Source: Robertmurraya massiliosenegalensis JC6 (GTDB taxonomy: Bacteria > Bacillota > Bacilli > Bacillales > Cytobacillaceae). From it: a stretch of 64,000 nt of DNA. The position numbers were made by a program, and so were the translations under genes. Position 1 is the stretch's first letter. The number at the start of each line of letters is the position of its first letter. Location of the stretch: assembly GCF_000311725.1 (NCBI RefSeq), contig NZ_HE978519.1:46457-110456 (forward strand). Reading direction: 5' to 3'. Positions 16,272 to 23,793 of this stretch are shown here, piece after piece. Under the pieces are notes generated by a model. It was given only the letters and a program-made list of their open reading frames with translations. It was not told where the DNA came from and did not search any database.

Positions 16272-18488
16272 TTAAACTATTTTGATTTTTGTACTATGCT
16301 GTTGGTTAATATACTTTCTTTTCTCTAAAATTTTATCCTTCAAAGTAGTTTTTCTAGCATGTACTCTATTCGTATTAATTGCTTTCTGTACTGCTGTTCT
16401 TGTACCAAATAAAATATAGAGTTTTTCTGTTCTTGTGATTCCTGTGTAGAATAAATTTCGAGTTAACATAATATTATGTTCATCACTTAAGCACATAATA
16501 TTGATTTTAGACTGTCCCCCCTGGCTTTTGTGGATTGTTGAGCAGTAAGCTATTTGAATATTCTTCCATTGGTCTTTTTCTAAATCTACTTTGCGACCTT
16601 CAAAATCAATCGTAATTGTAGCATTGCTTTTATTGATATTTGTGACAATGCCAATATCTCCATTATATATATCTATATTTTTATTATTAACAAGGTACAT
16701 GACTTTATCACCTGTTCGATATGTCACTCCCTTGATAACTAACTCTTTTTTCTTAGCACTGTGAGGGTTAATTAGTTCCTGTATTTTTGTATTAAGATTA
16801 TGTATTCCCAATTCTCCTTGTTTCATTGGAGATAATACCATAATGTCATTAATGGTTTCACCTTGTGATAAGAGTTTTTTGACTGAATGTGCTATTAAGT
16901 TTGCTGTCCTTTGAGGATGATTGCTCTCTATGAAGTAGCTATCTTTTTTATTTTCTAACTCAATCATTTGCCCTTGATTAATTTTATGTGCATTTTTTAC
17001 AATCGTTGAGTCTTGGGCCTGTCTGAAAATCCTAGTTAAATGTATCTGTGGTAAACCTGCTTCTAGGCAGTCTTTTAGTACATTACCAGCATTGACTGAA
17101 GGTAACTGATCGGGATCGCCCACTATAAGCACTTTTGCCCCTTGTTTAATGGCGCTAAATAAATGTTTTGCCAATTCAATGTCAACCATTGAAAATTCGT
17201 CAACAATGATAAAGTCACATTCTAAAGGGTTTTCTTTATTATATTGAGGACGTTCCATACCATTATATCCAATACCTAAAAGTCTGTGGATCGTTTGGGC
17301 ATGACTTCCCATTTCCGAGACTTCTCCCAATCGCTTTGCAGCTCTTCCAGTGGGAGCAGCTAAAGCAATCTTATGGTTCGGAAATAGATTTCTATATACT
17401 TTTAAAATGGCATTGACTGTATATGTTTTGCCTGTTCCTGGTCCACCAGTCAAGAATAATAGGTTTTCCCTCATTAATGCATGGATGGCTTGTTTCTGTT
17501 CACTCGTTAATCTTGTCTCATTTTTCTCAATAAGGTGAATTGCTTTATCTATATTAAAAGGCTCATAGTTATTTGCATCAAAAGTTAGTTGATGTACTTT
17601 TTCAGCCACTTCTTTTTCAGCGTAATAAAGATGAGATGGATACACTTTTTTACCTTCAATGTAGCAATATTTGGACTCTTCCATTAAAGCTATAAATGAC
17701 ATTTCGTGTACTTTATCATATTCATCCTTAGCTTCTTGATTCAGTACATTAAGGCATTTATTCAATAATTCTTTTTCCTCGATGTAACAATGACCCATCA
17801 TTCGATTTATTTCTTTTAAATATAGGCATAAGACTGTTTCAAGCCTATATCGAGAATGTGGAAGAATCCCCATTTTTCTACCTATTTCATCACTTGTTTG
17901 AAAGTGCATTAAATTATAATATGCAAATAAATAAGGGTTTTCTTTTAATTCCAAGACTCTATTTCCTAATTTTGAATGAGCTTTTAAAACCGTTTCCGAA
18001 TTTACTCCGTATTTTTGATATTGCTCTATTATCCCATTCAGTAAAAAGGTTTGTTGTGTTATTAATGCGATTTCTACTGCTTTATCTTTGGGCAAATTTG
18101 CTACCTTATCAAGTGCTGACTGCCCATACTTATTTATTTTGATTATCGCATTATCACCTAATGCATCATAAATATTCTTGGCTGTTTTCTTTCCGATCCC
18201 TTTAAATAATGTTGAGCTGAAGAAGGTAATTATTTGGTCTTTTGTTTTTGGTGTCGGGCGTTGCCAATTTTCTACGGTGAACTGTTGCTTACCGTTTTTA
18301 TTAGAAATAGTAAAAAAACCTTCAATTATAATTTCTTCGTGCTTCGTCAACTTAGGGAGTATCCCTGCTGCAACAAAGGATTTTTGGGTTATGTTGGATG
18401 AGATAGGTTTAACTACAACAACTTGATACTGTTCGTTGGTGAAAATTGTTTTCGATAGTTTAACAGGTATTGACAGTTTTTCTATCAT
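16272..18488 (-). CDS. RecD2-like ATP-dependent DNA helicase
   Basis: About 738 residues. The SF1 helicase core has motif I LTGGPGTGKTYTV near residue 350, motif Ib-like APTGRAAKRL, motif II IIVDEFSMVD, motif III GDPDQLPSVNAG, and motif VI-type STIHKSQGGQ near 655. The N-terminal 250 residues carry helix-hairpin-helix segments, as in RecD2/YrrC rather than RecBCD RecD. RecD2 is a 5'-3' helicase. The ATG at 18488 is preferred; a TTG four codons upstream has no better signal. It overlaps the upstream NusG-like gene by about 29 nt. Confidence 0.9.
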   Translation of the reverse strand: MIEKLSIPVKLSKTIFTNEQYQVVVVKPISSNITQKSFVAAGILPKLTKHEEIIIEGFFTISNKNGKQQFTVENWQRPTPKTKDQIITFFSSTLFKGIGKKTAKNIYDALGDNAIIKINKYGQSALDKVANLPKDKAVEIALITQQTFLLNGIIEQYQKYGVNSETVLKAHSKLGNRVLELKENPYLFAYYNLMHFQTSDEIGRKMGILPHSRYRLETVLCLYLKEINRMMGHCYIEEKELLNKCLNVLNQEAKDEYDKVHEMSFIALMEESKYCYIEGKKVYPSHLYYAEKEVAEKVHQLTFDANNYEPFNIDKAIHLIEKNETRLTSEQKQAIHALMRENLLFLTGGPGTGKTYTVNAILKVYRNLFPNHKIALAAPTGRAAKRLGEVSEMGSHAQTIHRLLGIGYNGMERPQYNKENPLECDFIIVDEFSMVDIELAKHLFSAIKQGAKVLIVGDPDQLPSVNAGNVLKDCLEAGLPQIHLTRIFRQAQDSTIVKNAHKINQGQMIELENKKDSYFIESNHPQRTANLIAHSVKKLLSQGETINDIMVLSPMKQGELGIHNLNTKIQELINPHSAKKKELVIKGVTYRTGDKVMYLVNNKNIDIYNGDIGIVTNINKSNATITIDFEGRKVDLEKDQWKNIQIAYCSTIHKSQGGQSKINIMCLSDEHNIMLTRNLFYTGITRTEKLYILFGTRTAVQKAINTNRVHARKTTLKDKILEKRKYINQQHSTKIKIV

Positions 18489-19134
18489 AACTTCCCGCAA
18501 TTTCTAGGAGTGTTCGGATTGGTTTAAACATAAGATCATGTATGGACTTATCCGAGTCTGAGAATATGTCCATTAAAGTTTTTGAATTAGAGGAAATAGT
18601 TAGTGTTTTTTCGTCAAGTTGAATTGAAATTTTCTTCCCCTTTGCTCTAAAAATTTCTTGAATGTATCGAGTAAAAGAAATTTTTTGTTTCATGAATCTA
18701 TTCTTGATAAATTTTTCTTTATACAGTTTTATAGATGGGTTTTGAGTTGTATTTTCTTGGGGTTTCGGTACTATTACTTCAACTTCTGAAATATTAGATG
18801 TTTCAAGAAAAGCTTCATATTCTTGTTGTAATAAGCTGTGAGGTAGGATTTTACGGATATGTGGAGATGCATTTTTTAAGAAGTGAAATACAGTTCCACT
18901 TAATTCATGATAGTTGGCCAGTGATTCTTTTTTAACTGATACAAAAATGTACGAATCTAGCTTTGCTTTGACTGATTGTTTTACTTTACTTTTAGTCGTC
19001 ATATCTATAATCGTCTTTGTTGGAACTATAACATTTTCAATTTCATCACGATTTTGTTTTTTGCAAATAATACTTATATGCTTAGCGACTATGCGTTCAC
19101 ATCCAGTCTTCACGTGAATTGCAAAGTATGGCAT
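18460..19134 (-). CDS. NusG-paralogue (NGN domain) antiterminator
   Basis: 224 residues. Residues 1-95 match the NusG N-terminal domain: MPYFAIHVKTGCERIVAKHI, NVIVPTKTIIDM, LDSYIFVSVK and VFHFLKNAS correspond to the WYaiqv-t-G-E, vPt, kp-lFPGYvfv and v-g-l.. blocks. The roughly 120-residue C-terminal part is not an obvious KOW domain. Specialised NusG proteins (RfaH, LoaP, plasmid-encoded TraB/ActX) let RNA polymerase read through long operons. Here it sits upstream of a very long conjugation gene block, which fits that role. Confidence 0.8.
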   Translation of the reverse strand: MPYFAIHVKTGCERIVAKHISIICKKQNRDEIENVIVPTKTIIDMTTKSKVKQSVKAKLDSYIFVSVKKESLANYHELSGTVFHFLKNASPHIRKILPHSLLQQEYEAFLETSNISEVEVIVPKPQENTTQNPSIKLYKEKFIKNRFMKQKISFTRYIQEIFRAKGKKISIQLDEKTLTISSNSKTLMDIFSDSDKSIHDLMFKPIRTLLEIAGSYDRKTVNTC

Positions 19135-19165
19135 TTCTCTCCCTCCTTAAAATCTCCAATTTCTT

Positions 19166-19420
19166 TTAATCTCTATACCTTTTTAAAACTTCAACTTGTG
19201 ATTGCAAACTGGCAACGCTTGCTTTTTGGTCAGTTGCCAATAATTCTTTAGTTGTCATATTTCCAGTATGATTGTGAAGGTTAGCGAAAAAGTCGGACAG
19301 TTTGTTACTAGAAGCGTTTTTCGCTGGAACTACGTTACTAACTTCTTTGGTTAGTTGCTTTATCAGTTTTCTATTATCATCATAGATTTCTGATAACATT
19401 TCATGCGTAGTCTGTTTCAC
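19166..19420 (-). CDS. Unknown small protein, first gene of the NusG/RecD2 unit
   Basis: 84 residues from a GTG start placed 6-7 nt after GGGGGAGG; the ATG five codons earlier (19435) overlaps that ribosome binding site and is less likely. The product is helical and polar, with MLSEIYDDNRKLIKQLTKE and a C-terminal amphipathic helix VASLQSQVEVLKRY. No recognisable domain. It follows a good sigma-A promoter at 19507-19535. Confidence 0.6.
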   Translation of the reverse strand: MKQTTHEMLSEIYDDNRKLIKQLTKEVSNVVPAKNASSNKLSDFFANLHNHTGNMTTKELLATDQKASVASLQSQVEVLKRYRD

Positions 19421-19506
19421 TTTTTCCTCCCCCATTTTGCTGTCTATATTATTTTTTTGAGTACAGTTTCAAAGTTTCCAGTATATGAATTCTATTATCT
19501 AAACAA

Positions 19507-19535
19507 AATATATCTTTATCAGTTTATTTTATCAA
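19507..19535 (-). promoter_or_regulatory. Sigma-A promoter for the NusG/RecD2 unit
   Basis: Minus strand TTGATA (19535-19530), 17-nt spacer, TATATT (19512-19507). It points leftwards to 19420, with a leader of about 80 nt. The surrounding 19440-19845 gap (about 400 nt) is very AT-rich and also holds the operator of the divergent XRE gene. I see no other clear element in it. Confidence 0.7.
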
Positions 19536-19782
19536 TAAAAAATTCTAGTTCTATCGATATGCGAGAAAATAGGTTCTAAAGTCCTAAAATTTCGACATTA
19601 AATTGTAACATATAACAAAAATCAACGAACTTTTATATTTATATTGAAAAATAAACCTAGAACGATGTAATTGTACAAGTAATATAATGCACTCATATAT
19701 TATTATATTCATATAGGTCTATATTCACTTATACTTGATATTTTCCTATAAAATACAATTCGTTACAAGATATATACGAAAT

Positions 19783-19829
19783 AATTATCGTTATTTGCGA
19801 TAATTTTGCGCATGATTAATCGTTATAAT
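19783..19829 (+). promoter_or_regulatory. Operator and -10 element of the XRE regulator
   Basis: The perfect inverted repeat AATTATCG (19783-19790) / CGATAATT (19798-19805) is followed by a related half-site TTAATCG (19816-19822) and TATAAT (19824-19829), 17 nt before the ATG. The palindrome is probably the binding site of the regulator itself (autoregulation). Confidence 0.6.
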
Positions 19830-19845
19830 ATTTTTAGGTGATATT

Positions 19846-20187
19846 ATGAATATTGGTGGTCGCATAAGAGAATTACGAAAAATCAAGAAACTTAAGTTAA
19901 CAGAATTAGCTCAGAAATCGTACATATCACAATCTTTTTTATCAGATATAGAAAATAATCATACAAAGCCATCGCTAGACACTTTATTTGCAATTTGTAA
20001 TAGCCTAGATATTTCGCCCGCTATGTTTTTTAGTGTCTTCCCTGAAGCAGATGTAGAAGAACAACTATACTTGATAGACTATATTTCAAACGACATAAAA
20101 GAAATGATAGGGCTAATAACAAAGCTGCCCGATAATGAAAGAAAGGCTTTAATTAATTTTCTTTCAGAAAGATTAAACAATAATTAG
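19846..20187 (+). CDS. XRE-family transcriptional regulator
   Basis: 113 residues. Residues 5-60 form a Cro/CI-type helix-turn-helix (IRELRKIKKLKLTELAQKSYISQSFLSDIENNHTKPS split over helices 1-4), followed by a short helical dimerisation tail ending KALINFLSERLNN, similar in build to SinR/SlrR-like regulators. It is divergent from the NusG/RecD2 unit and convergent with the putative replication gene, so it may regulate transfer or copy number. Ribosome binding site AGGTGA 6 nt before ATG. Confidence 0.88.
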   Translation: MNIGGRIRELRKIKKLKLTELAQKSYISQSFLSDIENNHTKPSLDTLFAICNSLDISPAMFFSVFPEADVEEQLYLIDYISNDIKEMIGLITKLPDNERKALINFLSERLNNN

Positions 20188-20225
20188 AACCTTATCTAGA
20201 TTTCTATACTAGATAAGGTTCTTTA
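20187..20225. terminator. Bidirectional terminator
   Basis: The perfect 13-bp inverted repeat GAACCTTATCTAG (20187-20199) / CTAGATAAGGTTC (20209-20221) followed by TTTA lies between the convergent XRE gene and the putative replication initiator. Confidence 0.85.
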
Positions 20226-20241
20226 CTGTAAAAGTAAGACC

Positions 20242-21477
20242 TTATACGCTTTTTCTAAATTGTTTAAGCAATTCATCGATTTCCTCTTTATCGCTTTTCA
20301 TTTTCTTTAGGGCTTCCTCTGTCTTACTAATTTCCACTGTTAAATCTTTGTTCTCTTTGAATCGTTCTCTAGTTAAAAGTGAATAAAGCTTTTCTAATTT
20401 TTCCTCTAATTCTTGTATTGTAGGTGCTGCCACATTTTCATTTTCTTCCTCCATGTATAAAGGTATTTTTTCTACACGAATGGGTTTATGTACTTTTGAC
20501 AATGATGAATCTACAACTCTTTTCTTTTTATAATTGATTAATGCTGTTGAAAAAAAGTTGTTCGTATTACCAATATTACTTTTCGCATAACTTAAAGCGT
20601 TATCAAGCATATTAGCAAATTCATATTCATTCAGTCCATTTTCACTATGTTTTTCTGTTTCCCATATATTAAAAAGTTCGTTTAAATTAATTTGATCAGA
20701 AATCAATCTATCTATCTTTTTCATAAAAATAACTTGGATTGGTAAAGGGAATCCTAATTCTATTATTTTATTTTCGTAGATAGATAGATCTTCAATATTA
20801 TTAGGAGAAGATATTCTTAAAGAAGAAGTATTATTAAGACTGTCCTCATTTGACTCAACTTGTTGTCCAGATTCGGGATAGCTTGTTGTGTCATTTTGGG
20901 ACAACTGATTAGATTGGGCATTCTCTTCTTTTTTGTTGTCGGAACTATTGGTGTTATCAGTTGTGTCATTTTGGGACAACAAGGACTGAGTGTATTTATT
21001 TTGTTTTCTTTTCTCCATTTGTTTTTGAATAATTTCTTTTTTCTCAGCAAAGAATTGGTCTTTAAAGTCTTGGTAAGAAGCTAGCGATTCTTCTAATAAC
21101 TTTTCGATGTTCTCATGGTTTAGTAGAATAAAACGTCTGGCTGGAAGTCCTCTTTGCTCAGTAATGAGTAATTTCATATCCATCATTTTAGCTAGTAGAA
21201 CAATTTGCTTTTTCCTTTTAATGGTTGTAGCTAATTCAAGTTCTGTTGCTGTACATTCAAATGCTCTATCAGATTCATAGAAGGAAACTTTATTTTGATT
21301 TATTTTTTTGTTTTCGTTGCTCATTAATTCTTTGAACATCAAATGTTTTTGTTCTTTATACTCTTCCATTCCAACTAGTTCCATGAGTATGATTGTTTCT
21401 TCTAGTCCAATTTTATGAGCTAAAGGTTTTATTACAGTTAAATAATTTCCTTGTTTTAGTAATTCCGATTTTTTCAT
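20242..21477 (-). CDS. Putative plasmid replication initiator with DnaD/RepA_N-like winged helix
   Basis: 411 residues. The N-terminal 130 residues have a winged-helix pattern (FECTATELELATTIKRKKQ, LAKMMDMKLLITEQRGLPARRFIL) as in replisome organisers and Firmicute plasmid initiators. The middle (about 150-225) is polar low complexity containing two copies of LSQNDTT, encoded by a 21-bp DNA repeat. The C-terminus (about 240-411) is helical with a coiled coil. In RepA_N plasmids the origin lies inside the central part of rep, which fits. The assignment as initiator is inference; no other initiator candidate is in the window. Confidence 0.6.
   Translation of the reverse strand: MKKSELLKQGNYLTVIKPLAHKIGLEETIILMELVGMEEYKEQKHLMFKELMSNENKKINQNKVSFYESDRAFECTATELELATTIKRKKQIVLLAKMMDMKLLITEQRGLPARRFILLNHENIEKLLEESLASYQDFKDQFFAEKKEIIQKQMEKRKQNKYTQSLLSQNDTTDNTNSSDNKKEENAQSNQLSQNDTTSYPESGQQVESNEDSLNNTSSLRISSPNNIEDLSIYENKIIELGFPLPIQVIFMKKIDRLISDQINLNELFNIWETEKHSENGLNEYEFANMLDNALSYAKSNIGNTNNFFSTALINYKKKRVVDSSLSKVHKPIRVEKIPLYMEEENENVAAPTIQELEEKLEKLYSLLTRERFKENKDLTVEISKTEEALKKMKSDKEEIDELLKQFRKSV
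20885..20980. repeat. 21-bp direct repeats inside the putative rep gene (candidate iterons)
   Basis: Two identical 21-bp copies beginning GTTGTGTCATTTTGGG and ending ACAAC lie at 20885-20905 and 20960-20980, 75 bp (25 codons) apart. Each has GTTGT/ACAAC ends in inverted orientation. In-frame repeats in a central low-complexity part of a rep gene are typical of internal origins. Confidence 0.7.
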
Positions 21478-21621
21478 AAAAAATAACCCTCCTTTTAGAA
21501 TTTCATAGTAAAAAAGGCGAAGGGTTAGTTATTCTTATTATTTAATTCGATTCTATAAATTGAGTATCTATAAAATGACTTAGTTACCAAAAAATATATA
21601 GTGTTAACTCTATATTTTTTC

Positions 21622-21650
21622 TTGATAAATAAACATATTTATATTATACT
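21622..21650 (+). promoter_or_regulatory. Plus-strand sigma-A promoter in the rep leader
   Basis: TTGATA (21622-21627), 17-nt spacer, TATACT (21645-21650). It faces away from rep, inside the leader of the minus-strand rep gene, so its transcript would be antisense to the rep mRNA leader. Confidence 0.6.
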
Positions 21651-21656
21651 TTTTAT

Positions 21657-21823
21657 TAAAGAATACAAAAAAATAAGTGTTTGAAATCCTTAACCCAGGA
21701 ATCCTTTAAGCTGCTGTCGCCAAACTTTAGCTTAAGGGATTTTCGCTTTTACTATATGTTTTTGTTATTTTATATGTAGTTTAAAGACCCTATCTTTTTT
21801 TAAAAAAGGACAGGGATTTTTTT
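21657..21823 (+). ncRNA. Candidate antisense (counter-transcribed) RNA of rep
   Basis: Downstream of the plus-strand promoter lies the hairpin AATCCTTTAAGCT (21700-21712) / AGCTTAAGGGATT (21729-21741), then a second hairpin with T-run (21788-21823). Either could end a short RNA complementary to the rep leader, as in antisense copy-number control. No coding potential is evident. The rest of the 21478-21947 gap is AT-rich without a gene. Confidence 0.45.
21788..21823 (+). terminator. Terminator in the rep upstream region
   Basis: CCCTATCTTTTTT (21788-21800) pairs with AAAAAAGGACAGGG (21802-21815) and is followed by a T7 run on the plus strand. Confidence 0.7.
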
Positions 21824-21918
21824 ATAGTTTAGCATAATTCAATTTATTATTGTAGATATTTTTATAAAATTGTAGAATTACAACGAATTATATCCTGTGA
21901 CTTTTCAAGAAATTTTCA

Positions 21919-21949
21919 AAAAAAACTCCAAAATTAATTGGAGTTTTTT
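21919..21949 (-). terminator. Terminator of the zinc-ribbon gene
   Basis: ACTCCAA (21925-21931) / TTGGAGT (21938-21944) with an A-run on the plus strand (T-run on the minus strand). It overlaps the end of the 21948-22241 gene. Confidence 0.8.
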
Positions 21950-22241
21950 ATGTTTGATTAGCCAGTTCGATATATTTTTTGGAGTGGCTCTCTGTTCTTT
22001 TTTGAATATCTTTTGTATAAGATTTCTTTTTTTCCTTTTTAACGTGCGTTAAAAATTCTCTACTTGCTTCTATTTTTGTATAATTGCACTTATCAACAGA
22101 GCAAATATATATAAATAGCTTATAGTTCGTCTCGTTTTGAGATATTCCGAAGAGTAGAGTCAACTCTATTGGCTTGATATAGTCAAGACAAATTTCCCCA
22201 GCTACTTCTAATACAGCAGTTCGGCAAATAGGACAATTCAA
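21948..22241 (-). CDS. Small zinc-ribbon protein
   Basis: 97 residues from a TTG start 6 nt after AAAGGGGG; an ATG seven codons upstream overlaps that site. It begins NCPICRTAVLE and has CSVDKC near residue 73, together a possible four-Cys zinc site. The C-terminal 35 residues are very basic (KKEKKKSY...). It lies under transfer-regulon promoter C and is divergent from the 22472 operon. It could be a DNA- or RNA-binding regulator; function unknown. Confidence 0.6.
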   Translation of the reverse strand: MNCPICRTAVLEVAGEICLDYIKPIELTLLFGISQNETNYKLFIYICSVDKCNYTKIEASREFLTHVKKEKKKSYTKDIQKRTESHSKKYIELANQT

Positions 22242-22283
22242 AGTGTTTCCCCCTTTCTCCATGTATCTTTTTCCTTAATTTTA

Positions 22284-22321
22284 ACGATACATTAAAATCT
22301 CTCGATGAAAGTGCCAATAAT
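22284..22321 (-). promoter_or_regulatory. Transfer-regulon promoter C
   Basis: The minus strand reads TTATTATTGGCACTTT, then, 22 nt after TTGGCA (22317-22312), TATCGT (22289-22284). It drives the zinc-ribbon gene at 22241. It faces promoter D about 90 nt away, the two boxes forming an inverted pair. Confidence 0.65.
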
Positions 22322-22346
22322 AAAAGGTAGGAATATCTTAAATTTA

Positions 22347-22375
22347 TTGACACATTAAATGTGTCGTTCTATAAT
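22347..22375 (+). promoter_or_regulatory. Sigma-A promoter with palindromic operator in its spacer
   Basis: TTGACA (22347-22352), 17 nt, TATAAT (22370-22375) is a consensus promoter. The palindrome GACACATTAAATGTGTC (22349-22365) covers the -35 and spacer, so a repressor bound there would block it. The same operator in the same register occurs at 60832-60860 and, with one degenerate half, at 60916-60944. It drives the 22472 operon together with promoter D. Confidence 0.8.
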
Positions 22376-22403
22376 GTAGCCAATAAAAACTTTTCTCTTT
22401 CTA

Positions 22404-22441
22404 ATTATTGGCACTTTACTTTTCTAAATTTTTGATATTGT
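22404..22441 (+). promoter_or_regulatory. Transfer-regulon promoter D
   Basis: ATTATTGGCACTTT (22404-22417), then 22 nt after TTGGCA the hexamer TATTGT (22436-22441), 31 nt before the start of 22472-22654. It is in tandem with the repressed sigma-A promoter at 22347. Confidence 0.65.
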
Positions 22442-22471
22442 GATAACAAAAGAACGAAAAGAGGTTCTCTT

Positions 22472-22654
22472 ATGAAGGTAAATGGATTTAGTCTATCTGA
22501 ATTAGAACGTTTAATAATACATAGTAAAGACATAACTCCCCAAGCGAAAGGCCAATTAGGAATAATCATATTCAAGTTGAAAAGTAAATTAGAGTTAGAC
22601 TTGGAGGAACAATCTTTTTTAGATGATATAATGTCGTTTTTAAGAGTTAGTTAA
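22472..22654 (+). CDS. Unknown 60-residue protein
   Basis: Small helical protein (FSLSELERLIIHSKDITPQ ... FLDDIMSFLRVS), with no membrane segment or metal site. It is the first gene of a three-gene plus-strand operon under two promoters. Ribosome binding site AAAGAGGT about 9 nt before ATG. Its operon's link with the transfer box suggests a role in transfer control or establishment, unproven. Confidence 0.6.
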   Translation: MKVNGFSLSELERLIIHSKDITPQAKGQLGIIIFKLKSKLELDLEEQSFLDDIMSFLRVS

Positions 22655-22671
22655 TACTGGAGGTGTTCAAA

Positions 22672-22941
22672 TTGAGAAAACGAAAAGACGTATATGTTGT
22701 CCTAGTAGCAGTATTTGATACAGAGTTAAATGAAAATCAAATTTTGATTGGGGAAGGTTTAACTTTGGTTGAAGCTATTGTAAGAGGTATTGAATTTGAA
22801 TTGTCTGATGAAGAATTACGAAACATTATTCATGTGTATGGGCCAGATGATATAGAAGGATTATACGAATGGTATTTGTCTAGAGGGATCTACTTAAGTG
22901 AACCAATGATTATTCAAGGAGAAAGTATATTTGCCACATGA
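22672..22941 (+). CDS. Unknown 89-residue acidic protein
   Basis: The TTG start is 8 nt after GGAGG; the GTG at 22663 lies inside that ribosome binding site. After a basic start (RKRKDVYVVLVAVF) the protein is acidic with repeated Glu/Asp and aromatic residues (YGPDDIEGLYEWYLSRGIYL). Second gene of the operon, overlapping the third by 4 nt (ATGA). No family recognised. Confidence 0.55.
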   Translation: MRKRKDVYVVLVAVFDTELNENQILIGEGLTLVEAIVRGIEFELSDEELRNIIHVYGPDDIEGLYEWYLSRGIYLSEPMIIQGESIFAT

Positions 22942-23567
22942 ATGAACTGAAAATTCAATGTGTTTCATGTGGATTTGAATACAGAGAAACCTTTATACGA
23001 TACCATCAAAAGGTACCATACTGTGATATATGCTATTTAGACTACCTCGTTCGGGGAGATAAATCAGAAATATCTGTCCCATCATTCTATTTATCGGAAG
23101 AACATGAACAAAATTTTGAGAAAGTACTAGAAGGTTTTATATCGAGGTCTGAAATAAGCTCCTATTCAGTCATTATTGCCTATGTCTTAGGAGTACCCGA
23201 AATTTATAATCACGATATATATAAGCAAGTATACTCTGAAAAGTTTTTAGGTCTATTTGATTCTATTCCATTAATTTGGCAATTTGATTACATGGTTATG
23301 GAGTTCAAATTATCAGATGAGATTCATTTTAGGTTCCCCTCTTCTATCTCTTATAGAATTAGAAAAAATAAGGAGGGTTACCCAATTCAAAATCAAGTTG
23401 TTAAGAGAATGAGTAAAGAATGCCAGGTGATTCTGAAGCTTGGCTTTTATCTGCAATTCAATTACTTTTCTCCTAATGAAATTCGTGAAATTGCTTTAAA
23501 TGAGTATTCTTTGTTGGAGCAACCTTATCAGAAAATGATTGAAGAGATGTTGCTTTTGCCTCGATAA
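22938..23567 (+). CDS. Zinc-finger protein of unknown function
   Basis: 209 residues. The N-terminus has CVSCGFEYRE and CDICYLDYL (residues 8-11 and 29-32), a four-Cys zinc ribbon. The rest is mixed helical with many aromatic residues and no membrane helix. The zinc ribbon resembles that of the small protein at 63797-63997 (CMYCGKWY ... CERCYLDV). Third gene of the operon under promoters at 22347 and 22404, coupled by ATGA. Confidence 0.6.
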   Translation: MNELKIQCVSCGFEYRETFIRYHQKVPYCDICYLDYLVRGDKSEISVPSFYLSEEHEQNFEKVLEGFISRSEISSYSVIIAYVLGVPEIYNHDIYKQVYSEKFLGLFDSIPLIWQFDYMVMEFKLSDEIHFRFPSSISYRIRKNKEGYPIQNQVVKRMSKECQVILKLGFYLQFNYFSPNEIREIALNEYSLLEQPYQKMIEEMLLLPR

Positions 23568-23613
23568 TTAAAAGCTGACTTATGATTCTATCTTTAAAGG
23601 GGGTGAATAAGTA

Positions 23614-23733
23614 ATGGAACATAAAAGCTGACAAATTGTTAAATTTTATCGTGACAAAAATATTATTTTAACTGTGGAAGATGCTATGACCAATTTAGAG
23701 AAAAGCATGTATAAAATTAAAACAGCTTTATAA
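23614..23733 (+). pseudogene. Small gene interrupted by an in-frame TGA
   Basis: A good ribosome binding site (AAAGGGGGTGA) precedes ATG at 23614. The frame reads MEHKS, TGA (23629-23631), then QIVKFYRDKNIILTVEDA and on to a TAA at 23733. The second part alone has no start signal. Likely a decayed roughly 39-residue gene; a single substitution would restore it. Confidence 0.4.
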
Positions 23734-23793
23734 ATTTTTGAGGATTTCTACTGTTAATTTTCAGCAGTGAAGAAATTAATATAGGAGGTTAAA

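Noticed and set aside
19846..20187. XRE gene plus neighbour as a toxin-antitoxin pair
   Set aside because: No small toxin-like gene is coupled to it; it is alone between convergent and divergent genes.
20885..20980. Short repeats as a CRISPR array
   Set aside because: Only two copies, inside a coding frame, with a 54-bp gap and no cas genes.
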